From Dehalococcoidia bacterium (GTDB lineage Bacteria > Chloroflexota > Dehalococcoidia > UBA2979), in assembly GCA_030745285.1 (NCBI GenBank), contig JASLOV010000095.1, positions 1-26,135 of the forward strand: 26,135 nt of DNA. Direction: 5' to 3'. Of this stretch, positions 1 to 7,011 are shown in pieces. The notes under the pieces were generated by a model that saw nothing but the letters and a program-made list of their open reading frames with translations, did no database searches and was not told the origin of the DNA. Each line of letters starts with the position of its first letter. Within the stretch, counting starts at the first letter, position 1. A program made the translations under genes and the position numbers.

Positions 1-468
1 CTGCTCGTCGGTCCGTGCGGAGATGCTTCGCACGATCAGGTAGCCGCTGAAGATCAGGAACAGCACCAGCGTGCTCGTCAGCCGGGCATCCCAGGCCCAG
101 TAGACGCCCCAGATCGGTTTGCCCCAGATCGCGCCGGTCGCCAGCGTCAGCCCCGTGAACAGCACACCCACCGTCGCCGCGGATCGCGCGACCGGGTCGA
201 AGCGCATGTCGCGTTTCCACAGCACGAGCACGGAGGCAACGAAGACGGCGGTGAAGGAGCCATACATCGCCAGCGCGGAGGGCACGTGGATGTAGAAGAG
301 GCGCTGCACCTCGCCCTCGACCGCCTCGCGGGGGGCGGCCAGTAGCGCTCCGACGAGCATCGCCATCATCGCCACGCCGGTGAGCGGCGGCAGCACCGTC
401 CAGCGCCATCCATAGGCGCGCACGATGGCGCCGCCGGCGGCAGCACGGACGGTATGAACGGCGCTCAT
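1..468 (-). CDS. ccmC: Cytochrome c maturation protein CcmC (haem handling), 3' end cut by window edge
   Basis: Integral membrane protein that, with CcmA, CcmB and CcmE, loads haem onto the chaperone CcmE on the outer face of the membrane. The first 156 residues are present. The tryptophan-rich WWD haem-handling motif is clear at about residues 115-127 (WGKPIWGVYWAWD), followed by ARLTSTLVLFLIF. A conserved periplasmic histidine is at H61 in FYIHVPSA. Hydrophobic segments lie near residues 28-45, 65-84, 100-112 and 131-147. The ATG overlaps the ccmB stop codon (ATGA), which fixes the start and implies translational coupling. The reading frame is open to base 1, so the remaining C-terminal part (about a third of a normal CcmC) lies outside the window. 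The family call is firm; CcsA/ResC-type proteins share the WWD motif, but the CcmA-CcmB context favours CcmC. Confidence 0.93.
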   Translation of the reverse strand, partial: MSAVHTVRAAAGGAIVRAYGWRWTVLPPLTGVAMMAMLVGALLAAPREAVEGEVQRLFYIHVPSALAMYGSFTAVFVASVLVLWKRDMRFDPVARSAATVGVLFTGLTLATGAIWGKPIWGVYWAWDARLTSTLVLFLIFSGYLIVRSISARTDEQ

Positions 469-1121
469 CGCTCGGCCACCAGCGGGAACAGCAGCGCCCC
501 GCCGAGCGTCGCCCATGCCGTGAAGACCGCGAGCAGCAACAGCCAGGGCGCCGTGCCGGAGGGCTCGCCCAGCGCCCCGCCCGTGGCCCGCGTCGCCGCG
601 ATCAGCAGCGGCACCAGCAGTGGCAGCGCCAGCACCGGCAGCAACACCGCCCGCCCCGGCACGCGCGCCCCCAGCGTCGAGAGCAGCGTCGAGACAGAGA
701 CGTAGCCGAGTGTGCCGGTGAGCACGATCAACGCAAGCTCGAGGGTCAACAGCGTCGTGTCGAAGAGCACCGTGCCGGCCACCAGCACCCCCAGCTCGAT
801 CGCCAGCAGCGCCGTCATGTTGCTCACCACCTTCGCGACGTAGAGCGAGGTGCAGGAGACCGGCGCCAGCAGCATCGCGTCGAAGGTCCCTTGCTCGGCT
901 TCCTGCGCGAAACTCTGGCCGGTGGCGATGATGCCGGCGAACAGGAACGTCGCCCACAGCACCCCCGGCAGCAACGGCCGCACATCGGCGACCGCGAGGT
1001 CGAGCGCGAACGAGTAGACCAGCACGCTGATCAGCGCGAAGGCGGCCGCCGAGAGCCATCCCGCCCGTTGCCGCCAGAGCAGCCGTAGGTCCTTGCCCAC
1101 GACCACCCACGGCAGGTTCAT
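465..1121 (-). CDS. ccmB: Haem exporter ABC permease CcmB
   Basis: Membrane subunit of the CcmAB ABC transporter of cytochrome c maturation system I. CcmAB uses ATP to release haem-charged CcmE from CcmC. The protein is 218 residues, the normal CcmB size of about 220. It begins with a short cytoplasmic stretch carrying basic residues (KDLRLLWRQR), then about six hydrophobic segments. The characteristic CcmB region QSFAQEAEQGTFDAMLLAPV lies near residues 70-90, and a hydrophobic VLLPVLALPLLVPLLIAA segment near 155-172. An in-frame upstream extension exists, but it is arginine-rich, non-hydrophobic and overlaps ccmA. The ATG at 1121 overlaps the ccmA stop (ATGA) and gives a normal N-terminus, so it was chosen. 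Its own stop overlaps the ccmC start. Confidence 0.93.
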   Translation of the reverse strand: MNLPWVVVGKDLRLLWRQRAGWLSAAAFALISVLVYSFALDLAVADVRPLLPGVLWATFLFAGIIATGQSFAQEAEQGTFDAMLLAPVSCTSLYVAKVVSNMTALLAIELGVLVAGTVLFDTTLLTLELALIVLTGTLGYVSVSTLLSTLGARVPGRAVLLPVLALPLLVPLLIAATRATGGALGEPSGTAPWLLLLAVFTAWATLGGALLFPLVAER

Positions 1122-1840
1122 TGCACGACCCGCAGCGACGCGGCGCGAGCGTCGCCCGTCGACGGCTCGTCTGCCGGCTCGGCGGAGGTGGTGCCGGGTG
1201 CCGTCGTGTCTTCCACCACCCGGCCGCGCTCCAGCACGATCGTGCCGTCCGCCCACGAGCCGACCCGATCGCGGCGGTGCGTCGCCGCCAGCACCGTCAG
1301 CTCGGCGTCCGCACCGCCCAGCGTCAGCTCATCGAGCATCACCAGCCCCTGTTCATCGAGCCCCGTCTCCGGCTCGTCGAACAGCAGCACGTCGGGGCGG
1401 TGGATCAGGGCGCGGGCGATCGCCAGCCGCTGGTGCGCGCCGCGCGAGAGCACCGCGGCGGGCTCGTCCCGTCGCAGCCAGAGTCCGACGGTGCGCAGCA
1501 GCTCCTCGATGCGCGAGGCAGCGTCCCGCACCTCGTAGAGGCGCGCGAACAGCGAGAGGTTCTCCTCCGCGCTCAGCTCCTCGTACACCATCGGCAGGTG
1601 CGTCATCACCCCCAGTCGCCTGCGCAGCGCCGGCGGCGCGGCGGCGACGTCGAAACCGTCGATGCGCGCCTCGCCGCTCGTGGGCGTCGCCAGCGTTGAG
1701 AGCAGCGAGAGCAGCGTCGACTTGCCGGCCGCGTTCGCGCCAAGCAGCGCCGTGCGAGAGCCACGCGCCAGGCGGAAGCTCACGCCGTCCAGCGCGATCA
1801 CGCCGCCGAAGCGCTTCGTCAGGGCGCGCGCCTCGATCAT
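1118..1840 (-). CDS. ccmA: Haem exporter ABC ATPase CcmA
   Basis: Cytoplasmic ATPase of the CcmAB complex. In its 240 residues the Walker A is at 34-42 (GANAAGKST), the signature at 131-137 (LSRGAHQ), the Walker B at 151-156 (VLLFDE) followed by PETGLD, and the switch histidine at H188 (ATHRRD). The usual Q-loop glutamine appears to be replaced, with THLPM at 80-84. After the ATPase core, from about residue 205, an acidic and alanine-rich tail of roughly 35 residues makes it longer than a typical CcmA of about 205. Translation is coupled on both sides: the ATG overlaps the stop of the preceding gene and its stop overlaps ccmB. An ABC ATPase of another class is possible by sequence alone, but its position before ccmB and ccmC settles it. 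Confidence 0.92.
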   Translation of the reverse strand: MIEARALTKRFGGVIALDGVSFRLARGSRTALLGANAAGKSTLLSLLSTLATPTSGEARIDGFDVAAAPPALRRRLGVMTHLPMVYEELSAEENLSLFARLYEVRDAASRIEELLRTVGLWLRRDEPAAVLSRGAHQRLAIARALIHRPDVLLFDEPETGLDEQGLVMLDELTLGGADAELTVLAATHRRDRVGSWADGTIVLERGRVVEDTTAPGTTSAEPADEPSTGDARAASLRVVQ

Positions 1841-2877
1841 CGTTCGGCAACTTCGACGCGACGCCCGAGCAACTGGTGCACCGCGGCGAAGCCTGCCACC
1901 AGCACGATCAGCGCGATGCCGGCGCCGGCGAGGGCGCCCGATCGCTCCGTCAGCGGGTTCGGCTCGTTGCGACCGGAGAGCCCGCGCAGCTCCATCACCG
2001 CGCTCTCCCCGGGCCGCAGACCGCCGCTGCGTTCCGCCACCAGCACTCGCTCCCCTTCGATCTCGATGTCCGCGACGCGACGGGTCTCGCCCAGCAGTTC
2101 AAACTTGCCCGCGAACGCCGCCGGCACGCGCAACGCAATCGCGCCCGTCTCCAGCGGCGCGGTCGCCCGTAGACGGTAGCGGTCTTCGACCGGATCGTAT
2201 CCGACGAGGTAGTGCGTGACGACCGTCGTCCGCCCCGGCCGCAGCGGCATTGACGTCGCCAGCCTGCCGCCCTCCAGCGTGAATGCGCCATCCACCCCCA
2301 CCCCGCTCGTCTCGATCACTCCCTCCGGCGCGGGCAGCCGTAGCGTGATCCCGCCCCCGTTGCCGGTGTACGTGCGATCCGACAGGTTCACGACCACGTC
2401 CTGCCGCTCGAGCGTGAGCTGGCGGCGCGCGCGGTCCAGCACGATCACGGTCAGCGTCGTCGACTCCACCAGCAGTTGTGGTTGCTCGCCCGTCGCCGCG
2501 TACACGACGATCGACAGCTCGGCGCTCGGTAGCTCTGCCGATACCAGCGCGGGCTGTTCCGCGAAGTAGCGCACCCCGTCGAGGTCGACACGCACGAGGT
2601 AGGTGACCGCGGCGTCAGCGACCACGCGGAATTCGAAGCGCCCGCCGCTCGTCACAGTCTCCTGCGTGGTAAGCCCGCCGTCGGCGTCGAGCGCGATCAG
2701 CTCCACTGCCACCGCATCGGACAGCGACGCCCCGGCCGTACCCATCCGCACCTCTCCAGAGATCGTGCCGTTCGGTTCCTGCGCCTTCGAGCCGGACGCG
2801 AGCTCGCCCGCGAACGGAAGTGCGAGCAGCACAGCGAGGGCCGCGAGGGTCGCGAGTGGCGGGACCGGCCGCCTCAC
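1837..2877 (-). CDS. Unknown exported protein with C-terminal membrane anchor, inside the ccm operon
   Basis: Product of 346 residues whose family I do not recognise with certainty. It starts with a signal peptide (MRRPVPPLATLAALAVLLALPFAG). Residues about 35-125 resemble a carboxypeptidase-regulatory-like or prealbumin-like beta fold (GTISGEVRMGTAGASLSDAV, then GGRFEFRVV and TYLVRVDLDGVRYFA). A longer beta-rich region runs to about residue 305. A hydrophobic segment near 314-336 is followed by a short basic tail (LLGRRVEVAER), giving an outside domain anchored by one C-terminal helix. There are no cysteines, so a thioredox role or covalent haem binding is unlikely. Its ATG overlaps the stop of the ccmI-like gene and its stop overlaps ccmA by four bases, so it is co-translated with the haem maturation genes. 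A role in haem or apocytochrome handling is inferred from position only. Confidence 0.8.
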   Translation of the reverse strand: MRRPVPPLATLAALAVLLALPFAGELASGSKAQEPNGTISGEVRMGTAGASLSDAVAVELIALDADGGLTTQETVTSGGRFEFRVVADAAVTYLVRVDLDGVRYFAEQPALVSAELPSAELSIVVYAATGEQPQLLVESTTLTVIVLDRARRQLTLERQDVVVNLSDRTYTGNGGGITLRLPAPEGVIETSGVGVDGAFTLEGGRLATSMPLRPGRTTVVTHYLVGYDPVEDRYRLRATAPLETGAIALRVPAAFAGKFELLGETRRVADIEIEGERVLVAERSGGLRPGESAVMELRGLSGRNEPNPLTERSGALAGAGIALIVLVAGFAAVHQLLGRRVEVAER

Positions 2878-3158
2878 TCCCGCTCGCCCTCACGATAGAC
2901 TCCTGCCTCGCGCAGCCGTTCGGTCACCGCGCGCAGCCGCGGCGCCAGCGCCGCCCGACCCTCGCGCCGGTCCCGGTCGGAGATGCGGCCGGCCGCCACG
3001 TCGTCGTCGAACTCGCGTAGTTCCGCCAGCAGCAGGGTTCGCTCCTCGGACAACCCCTCGATGCCGAACCCCTCGCCGTCCTCGCCGCCCCCGTCCAGCG
3101 GGAACGCCACGAGCGACATCGCCGCGAGTGCGAGCACGAGTAACAGCACCCACTCCAT
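2874..3158 (-). CDS. Small CcmI-like protein with one N-terminal membrane helix
   Basis: A 94-residue protein with a hydrophobic N-terminal helix (MEWVLLLVLALAAMSLVAF), an acidic glycine-rich linker, then a charged helical region (LSEERTLLLAELREFDDDVA, AAGRISDRDRREGRAAL). This pattern resembles the N-terminal part of CcmI/CycH, which helps deliver apocytochrome c to the CcmFH ligation complex, but the TPR domain of full CcmI is absent. The annotated start is the ATG overlapping the ccmH stop (bases 3156-3160, TGATG when read on the minus strand); an upstream in-frame extension is arginine-rich and lies inside ccmH, so it was rejected. Its stop overlaps the next gene. The family call is moderate; the real-gene call is strong because of the coupling on both sides. 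Confidence 0.75.
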   Translation of the reverse strand: MEWVLLLVLALAAMSLVAFPLDGGGEDGEGFGIEGLSEERTLLLAELREFDDDVAAGRISDRDRREGRAALAPRLRAVTERLREAGVYREGERE

Positions 3159-3712
3159 CAGCGCGCCCCGCGGGACGGCCGATCGGGCGGCCGGTCCTCG
3201 GGCGCGTCGATCTGCTCGTCCAACCATTGATCGGCGCCCTCTTCGAAGCCGCTCGCGACGGGCTGGGCGGAGCGACGCATGCGCAGCAGCGAGAACACCC
3301 CCACCAGCGCAACCAGCGCGATCGAGCCGCCGACCCAGCCGAACAGCACGAGGTTGAAGCCGGACTTCGGCAGGTCCGCCAGCACCCGGTCGCCGTAGCG
3401 GTTCGAGAAGAAGAGGATGATGTCGCCTGGGGCGTCGCCCGCCGCCAGCCGCTCACGGATCAGTTTCCGCATGTCATCGCAGATCGCCAGCTCGCAGACA
3501 TCGAGCCGCTTGTTCGTGCACTGCGGGCACAGCAATTGAGTCTCGATCTGCAGCGCCTGCGCCTCCAGGTCCTGCGCCCCGGCGTCGCGGGACTCGTCCG
3601 CGATCACGAGCGCCCCCGCCAGCACAAACGCCGGTACGAGTGCGATCGCGCCGACCAGACCGGCCGTGACGGCTCTGCCGATGGCGAAGACGGGGTGTCG
3701 CACGCTGTGCAT
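3158..3712 (-). CDS. ccmH: Cytochrome c maturation thiol protein CcmH
   Basis: Membrane-anchored thiol oxidoreductase that keeps the CXXCH cysteines of apocytochrome c reduced and works with CcmF in haem ligation. The 184 residues contain an N-terminal hydrophobic segment (about 12-37), then the CcmH redox motif LLCPQC with C62 and C65, followed by NKRLDVCELAICDDMRKLI and the typical segment GDIILFFSNRYGDRVL. A second membrane helix lies at about 118-142, ahead of an acidic, proline-rich tail. Two extra cysteines, C73 and C78, sit just after the CXXC where classical proteobacterial CcmH has none. The start lies seven bases downstream of the ccmF stop. The gene overlaps the ccmI-like start by one base. 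Confidence 0.9.
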   Translation of the reverse strand: MHSVRHPVFAIGRAVTAGLVGAIALVPAFVLAGALVIADESRDAGAQDLEAQALQIETQLLCPQCTNKRLDVCELAICDDMRKLIRERLAAGDAPGDIILFFSNRYGDRVLADLPKSGFNLVLFGWVGGSIALVALVGVFSLLRMRRSAQPVASGFEEGADQWLDEQIDAPEDRPPDRPSRGAR

Positions 3713-3719
3713 CGCTCGC

Positions 3720-5756
3720 TCAGACCTGCCGCGCGGGCGCGGCGGGCAGCTCGCGAGGGGCCCGCGCCGGCGCGCGCACCGGCGCGAAGGCGATCAGGCC
3801 GCCGGCCGTGTAGACCACCGCCCCCACCCACAGCCAGAGCAGCAGCGGGTTGATGAAGGCCTGGAACTCGGCAACCCCCTGGTCGTCCCAGCCCTGCACG
3901 AAGATGTACACGTCCTCCCGCCAGCCCGTGTCGACGGCAACGATCGCCATCGGCTGCCCGGGGAAATTGAGGAAGTTGCGCCGCCCCGGCGTCAGGTCCG
4001 CCACCGTGGAGTCACCCTGTCGCACCTGGAGACGGGCGACCGTCTCGTCCGCGATCCCGTTCGAGGTGCCGGCCCGGCGCTCGAGGCCCTCGTAGTCGAC
4101 GCGGTAGCGCCCCAGCTCGAACGACCCGCCCGGCGGCACCGTCACGCGCACATGCGTCTGGTAGATGTTCGAGCCGGCCACTGCGACCGCCATCACGACG
4201 AGACCGAGGTGTACGAGGTAGCCGCCATAGCGCCGCCGGTCACGGTCAAACAGGCCGCCGAACGCCGCCAGCCAGGCGAACGAACCTCCGATCGCACCCT
4301 CCCTCGCCTGCGCCGCCCGTGCCCTGCGTGCCCCTCGCGCTCCCAGGGCGAATTCGCGCAGGGTGACGTAGGCCGTGAACAGCGAGGCAGCGACCGCGGC
4401 CACGGCGAAGCCATCACGCACTCCTGCCAGCCAGAGCGCGAGCGTCGCCGCCGCGGTCACCAGCAGCGGCATGCGCGCCCGCCGCACGACGGTCTCGGTC
4501 GCGGCCTGCCGCCACGGCAGCGACGTGCCAACGCCGACCAGCGCGACGAGCACGATCAGCAGCGGGCCGACGATGTCGTTGTAGAAGGGGGGGCCCACGG
4601 TGATGCGAGCGTCCCGCAACAGCTCGGAGAAGACCGGGAACAACGTGCCGCCCAGCACGATCAACGCGATCGCCGTCAGCACGTAGTTATTGAGGAAGAG
4701 CACGGTCTCCCGTGAGACGAGCGAGTCAAAGTCGTGCTCGGCCTTCATCCTCGGCGATCGCCACGCCAGCAGCGCAACCGACCCCGCCAGCGTCGCCGCC
4801 AGCACCACCAGGAAGTACGGCCCCACCATCGACTGCGCGAACGAGTGCACCGAGGCTACTAGCCCGCTGCGCACGTTGAAGGTGCCGAACACCGCCAGCG
4901 CAAACGTCGCGAAGATCAGCGCGAAGTTCCAGGACTTCAGCATCCCCCGTCGCTCCTGCACCATCGAGGAGTGCAGGAAGGCGGTGAGCGGCAGCAACGG
5001 CAGCAGCGCGGAGTTCTCCACCGGGTCCCAGCCCCAGTAGCCGCCCCAGCCCAGCACCGTGTACGCCCACCACCCACCGAGGATGTTGCCGGCGCTCAGG
5101 ACCAGCCACGAGAGCAGCGCCCAGTGCCGCACCGCCCGCAACCACGCGCCATCGATGCGCCCGGAAAGCAGCGCCGCCGCGCTCAGCACGAAGGGCACGG
5201 CCGTGCTCGTCAGCCCCGTCAGCAGCGCCGGCGGGTGCACCAGCATGCCCTTGTCCACCAGCAGCGGGTTCAGCCCCACCCCGTCCGGCCGCGCGAACTC
5301 GCTCGCTTCGAACGGCGATGAGATGAAGACGAGGGCGACGAGGAAGACCGTCAGCACGACGCCGCTCGCCGCCGTCGCATGAGCCGCGCCCCACGGCATG
5401 CGCGGCAGCGTCAGCACCGTGAACGCCGCCAGGAAGAGTGACATCGTCCAGGTCCAGAACAGCATCGACCCGGTCTGGCTGCTGTACAGCGCCGCCCATT
5501 TCATGTGCGGCAGCATGTCCGTCGACGAGACGGAGGCGACGTAGGCGAGCGAGAAGTCATCGCGCAGCAGCGCGGTCGCCAGCACCACCGTCGCCAGCGT
5601 CGTGAACAGCGCGACCACGACGACGGCGCGCCGCCCGGCCCGCAGCAGCCCGACGTTGCCAGCGCGCAGCCCGTAGACGGATGCGCCGGCGGCGAAGACG
5701 GCCGTCGCCAGCGCTGTCAGCAGTGACGCCGCGCCGAGCGTTGCAAGCACGTTCAT
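3720..5756 (-). CDS. ccmF: Cytochrome c haem lyase subunit CcmF
   Basis: Large polytopic membrane protein (678 residues, normal for CcmF) that joins haem from CcmE to apocytochrome c. The WWD region is intact at about 228-250 (GGWWAYTVLGWGGYWGWDP, then VENSALLP). Conserved external histidines appear at H174 (MLVHPP) and H304 (VASVHSFAQS). The early CcmF motif HMKWAALYSSQTGSMLFW is at about 84-101. A long soluble loop after about residue 535 (NIYQTHVRVTVPPGGSFELG) leads to the usual membrane-proximal ending (FINPLLLWLWVGAVVYTAGG). It starts 21 bases downstream of ccmE and ends 7 bases before ccmH, consistent with one transcript. Confidence 0.95.
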   Translation of the reverse strand: MNVLATLGAASLLTALATAVFAAGASVYGLRAGNVGLLRAGRRAVVVVALFTTLATVVLATALLRDDFSLAYVASVSSTDMLPHMKWAALYSSQTGSMLFWTWTMSLFLAAFTVLTLPRMPWGAAHATAASGVVLTVFLVALVFISSPFEASEFARPDGVGLNPLLVDKGMLVHPPALLTGLTSTAVPFVLSAAALLSGRIDGAWLRAVRHWALLSWLVLSAGNILGGWWAYTVLGWGGYWGWDPVENSALLPLLPLTAFLHSSMVQERRGMLKSWNFALIFATFALAVFGTFNVRSGLVASVHSFAQSMVGPYFLVVLAATLAGSVALLAWRSPRMKAEHDFDSLVSRETVLFLNNYVLTAIALIVLGGTLFPVFSELLRDARITVGPPFYNDIVGPLLIVLVALVGVGTSLPWRQAATETVVRRARMPLLVTAAATLALWLAGVRDGFAVAAVAASLFTAYVTLREFALGARGARRARAAQAREGAIGGSFAWLAAFGGLFDRDRRRYGGYLVHLGLVVMAVAVAGSNIYQTHVRVTVPPGGSFELGRYRVDYEGLERRAGTSNGIADETVARLQVRQGDSTVADLTPGRRNFLNFPGQPMAIVAVDTGWREDVYIFVQGWDDQGVAEFQAFINPLLLWLWVGAVVYTAGGLIAFAPVRAPARAPRELPAAPARQV

Positions 5757-5777
5757 CGCTGCCCAGTCACCTGCCCC

Positions 5778-6251
5778 TCACCGGGACGGCTGCGATGCCG
5801 GAGCGTAGGCCGGGGTATCGCCCGGGTCGGTCACGAATTCGTTTTCATGCTTGATGATCACGGAACGGGCCTCGATCATCCCGCCGGCGCCCGCGAAGCC
5901 CTCGACGATCACCAGCGTGTTCGGCCCGAAGAGGTTCGGGTAGCCGCCGCGATAGGCGACGTTGACGACCGCGCCCTCGTAACCGCGGATCGCGAACGCA
6001 ACCGGGCTTCCGTTCTCCTCGACGATCGACTCGCCGACGACGCGCCCGGCAACCCGCCACCTCGTGCCGTCGCCACTGGCCTTCTGCTGATACTCCTCCG
6101 GGGTGACGTAGTACGAGAGCGATGAGCCCGCGGCCGCCACCACCAGCACGGAGACGGCGGCCGTCGCCACCACCAGGATCGCGGCCAGCCGTGCACGGCG
6201 GCTGGCGAACAGTCCTCGCACGCCACCGCCTCCGACCGTCGGTTCGATCAT
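5778..6251 (-). CDS. ccmE: Haem chaperone CcmE, with phenylalanine at the usual tyrosine position
   Basis: Periplasm-facing chaperone that carries haem covalently from the CcmABC complex to CcmF. The 157 residues have an N-terminal membrane anchor (about 20-41) and then an OB-fold-like beta region (WRVAGRVVGESIVEENG, VAFAIRG, VNVAYRGGYPNLFGPNTLVI, VEGFAGAGGMIEARSVIIKH). The haem-attaching histidine is H135, in KHENEF. In the classical motif this is HXXXY; here the fifth position is F139 (codon TTC). An upstream GAGGGG about eight bases from the ATG supports the start. The gene lies two bases after the ccmG stop. Confidence 0.92.
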   Translation of the reverse strand: MIEPTVGGGGVRGLFASRRARLAAILVVATAAVSVLVVAAAGSSLSYYVTPEEYQQKASGDGTRWRVAGRVVGESIVEENGSPVAFAIRGYEGAVVNVAYRGGYPNLFGPNTLVIVEGFAGAGGMIEARSVIIKHENEFVTDPGDTPAYAPASQPSR

Positions 6252-6252
6252 G

Positions 6253-6807
6253 CTATGACCCCTCGGTCAGCTCATCGAGCATGCGCCTGAATTCGGCTTC
6301 CGTCAGTTCGCCGATGAACTTCCGGTTCACGATCAGCCCCGGGCGCAAAAAGAATGCCTCGGGCAGCCCCACGACGCCGTAGTCCAGGTACGTCCCGCCC
6401 CCATCGAGCACCATCGGGAAGGTCAGCTCGAACCGCTCGATGAATGCCCGGGCGTCGTCTTCGCTGTCTAGGATGTTGACTCCGACGAACTGGTGGCCGG
6501 CCGCCTCGAACTCTGGCCAGAGCCGCTCGATCAGCGGCGCCTCGCGGAAACATGGCCCGCACCACGACGCCCAGAAGTAGACGAACACCGGCCCGCTCGA
6601 ATAGTCGGAGAGCGTGAACGGGTCGCCGTCGAACGAGGGCAGCGTGAAGTCGGCGGCCTCCGTGAATCCGGCCTCGACCTCGCCCAGCGGCGAATCGCCG
6701 ACGCCGCGGAACATCGCAACCGCCAGCACGACGGAGAGGGCGAGCGCCGAAACACCCACCGTCACCACCAGCAGGCGCCCCCGCGACCATCGCTCGATCC
6801 ACAGCAT
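6253..6807 (-). CDS. ccmG: Thiol:disulfide oxidoreductase CcmG/TlpA-like, first gene of the ccm operon
   Basis: Membrane-anchored thioredoxin-fold protein, expected to reduce CcmH or apocytochrome c in the periplasmic space. With the start used here it has 184 residues. An N-terminal helix lies at about 11-33, followed by a TlpA-type fold (FTLPSFDGDPFTLSDYSSGP). The active site is FWASWCGPC, with C83 and C86, and the cis-proline is P149 (GVVGLPEAFFL). Several starts are possible. ATG 6813 adds two residues, and longer in-frame extensions are arginine-rich and overlap the promoter. ATG 6807 was chosen because a promoter-like pair (TTGATC, TAGCCT) ends nine bases upstream, which would give a nearly leaderless transcript. 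The family call is firm, the exact start is not. Confidence 0.88.
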   Translation of the reverse strand: MLWIERWSRGRLLVVTVGVSALALSVVLAVAMFRGVGDSPLGEVEAGFTEAADFTLPSFDGDPFTLSDYSSGPVFVYFWASWCGPCFREAPLIERLWPEFEAAGHQFVGVNILDSEDDARAFIERFELTFPMVLDGGGTYLDYGVVGLPEAFFLRPGLIVNRKFIGELTEAEFRRMLDELTEGS

Positions 6808-6815
6808 CACCATCG

Positions 6816-6845
6816 AGGCTACGGGTGCCGTTGGGTGGCGATCAA
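6816..6845 (-). promoter_or_regulatory. Candidate sigma-70-type promoter of the ccm operon
   Basis: On the minus strand TTGATC (6840-6845) and TAGCCT (6816-6821) are separated by 18 bases. The expected transcript start is at about 6808-6809, almost on the ATG at 6807, implying a leaderless or near-leaderless ccmG message. No Shine-Dalgarno is visible before either ccmG ATG, which fits. This is a visual match only. Confidence 0.35.
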
Positions 6846-6916
6846 CAGTCGTCTGTAGCGTCCCGCGGCGACGGATTACGCGACGGACGGCTGTTTTTCT
6901 CTCAGAGTGACCCTGC

Positions 6917-6945
6917 TTGACCCTGACCACCTTCGATGGTCGAAT
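6917..6945 (+). promoter_or_regulatory. Candidate promoter of the cox operon
   Basis: TTGACC (6917-6922) and TCGAAT (6940-6945) are spaced by 17 bases in the roughly 200-bp region between the divergent ccm and cox operons. The TTGACC is the second copy of a short direct repeat (TGACCCTG at 6908-6915 and again at 6918-6925). An inverted pair GACCA (6925-6929) and TGGTC (6937-6941) lies inside the spacer and could be an operator half-site pair. The leader would be about 60 bases. Confidence 0.27.
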
Positions 6946-7011
6946 GGCACCGCGTTTCGACCCGCCATGTCTGCCACCGCGGCGTGGCGAGTTGTACCGA
7001 GGGGATCCCGG

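Noticed and set aside
1093..2172. A 359-residue plus-strand frame opposite ccmA and the unknown ccm-operon gene
   Set aside because: Proline- and arginine-rich composition without motifs; the minus-strand genes are coupled by overlaps and have clear motifs.
2603..4715. Long plus-strand frames opposite ccmH and ccmF
   Set aside because: Antisense shadows of ccm genes with recognised CXXC and WWD motifs; no start context or family pattern.
6907..7011. Longer N-terminus for coxB from the in-frame start at 6907
   Set aside because: It would place 35 residues before a perfect lipoprotein signal peptide; GTG 7012 has a Shine-Dalgarno and gives a normal signal.
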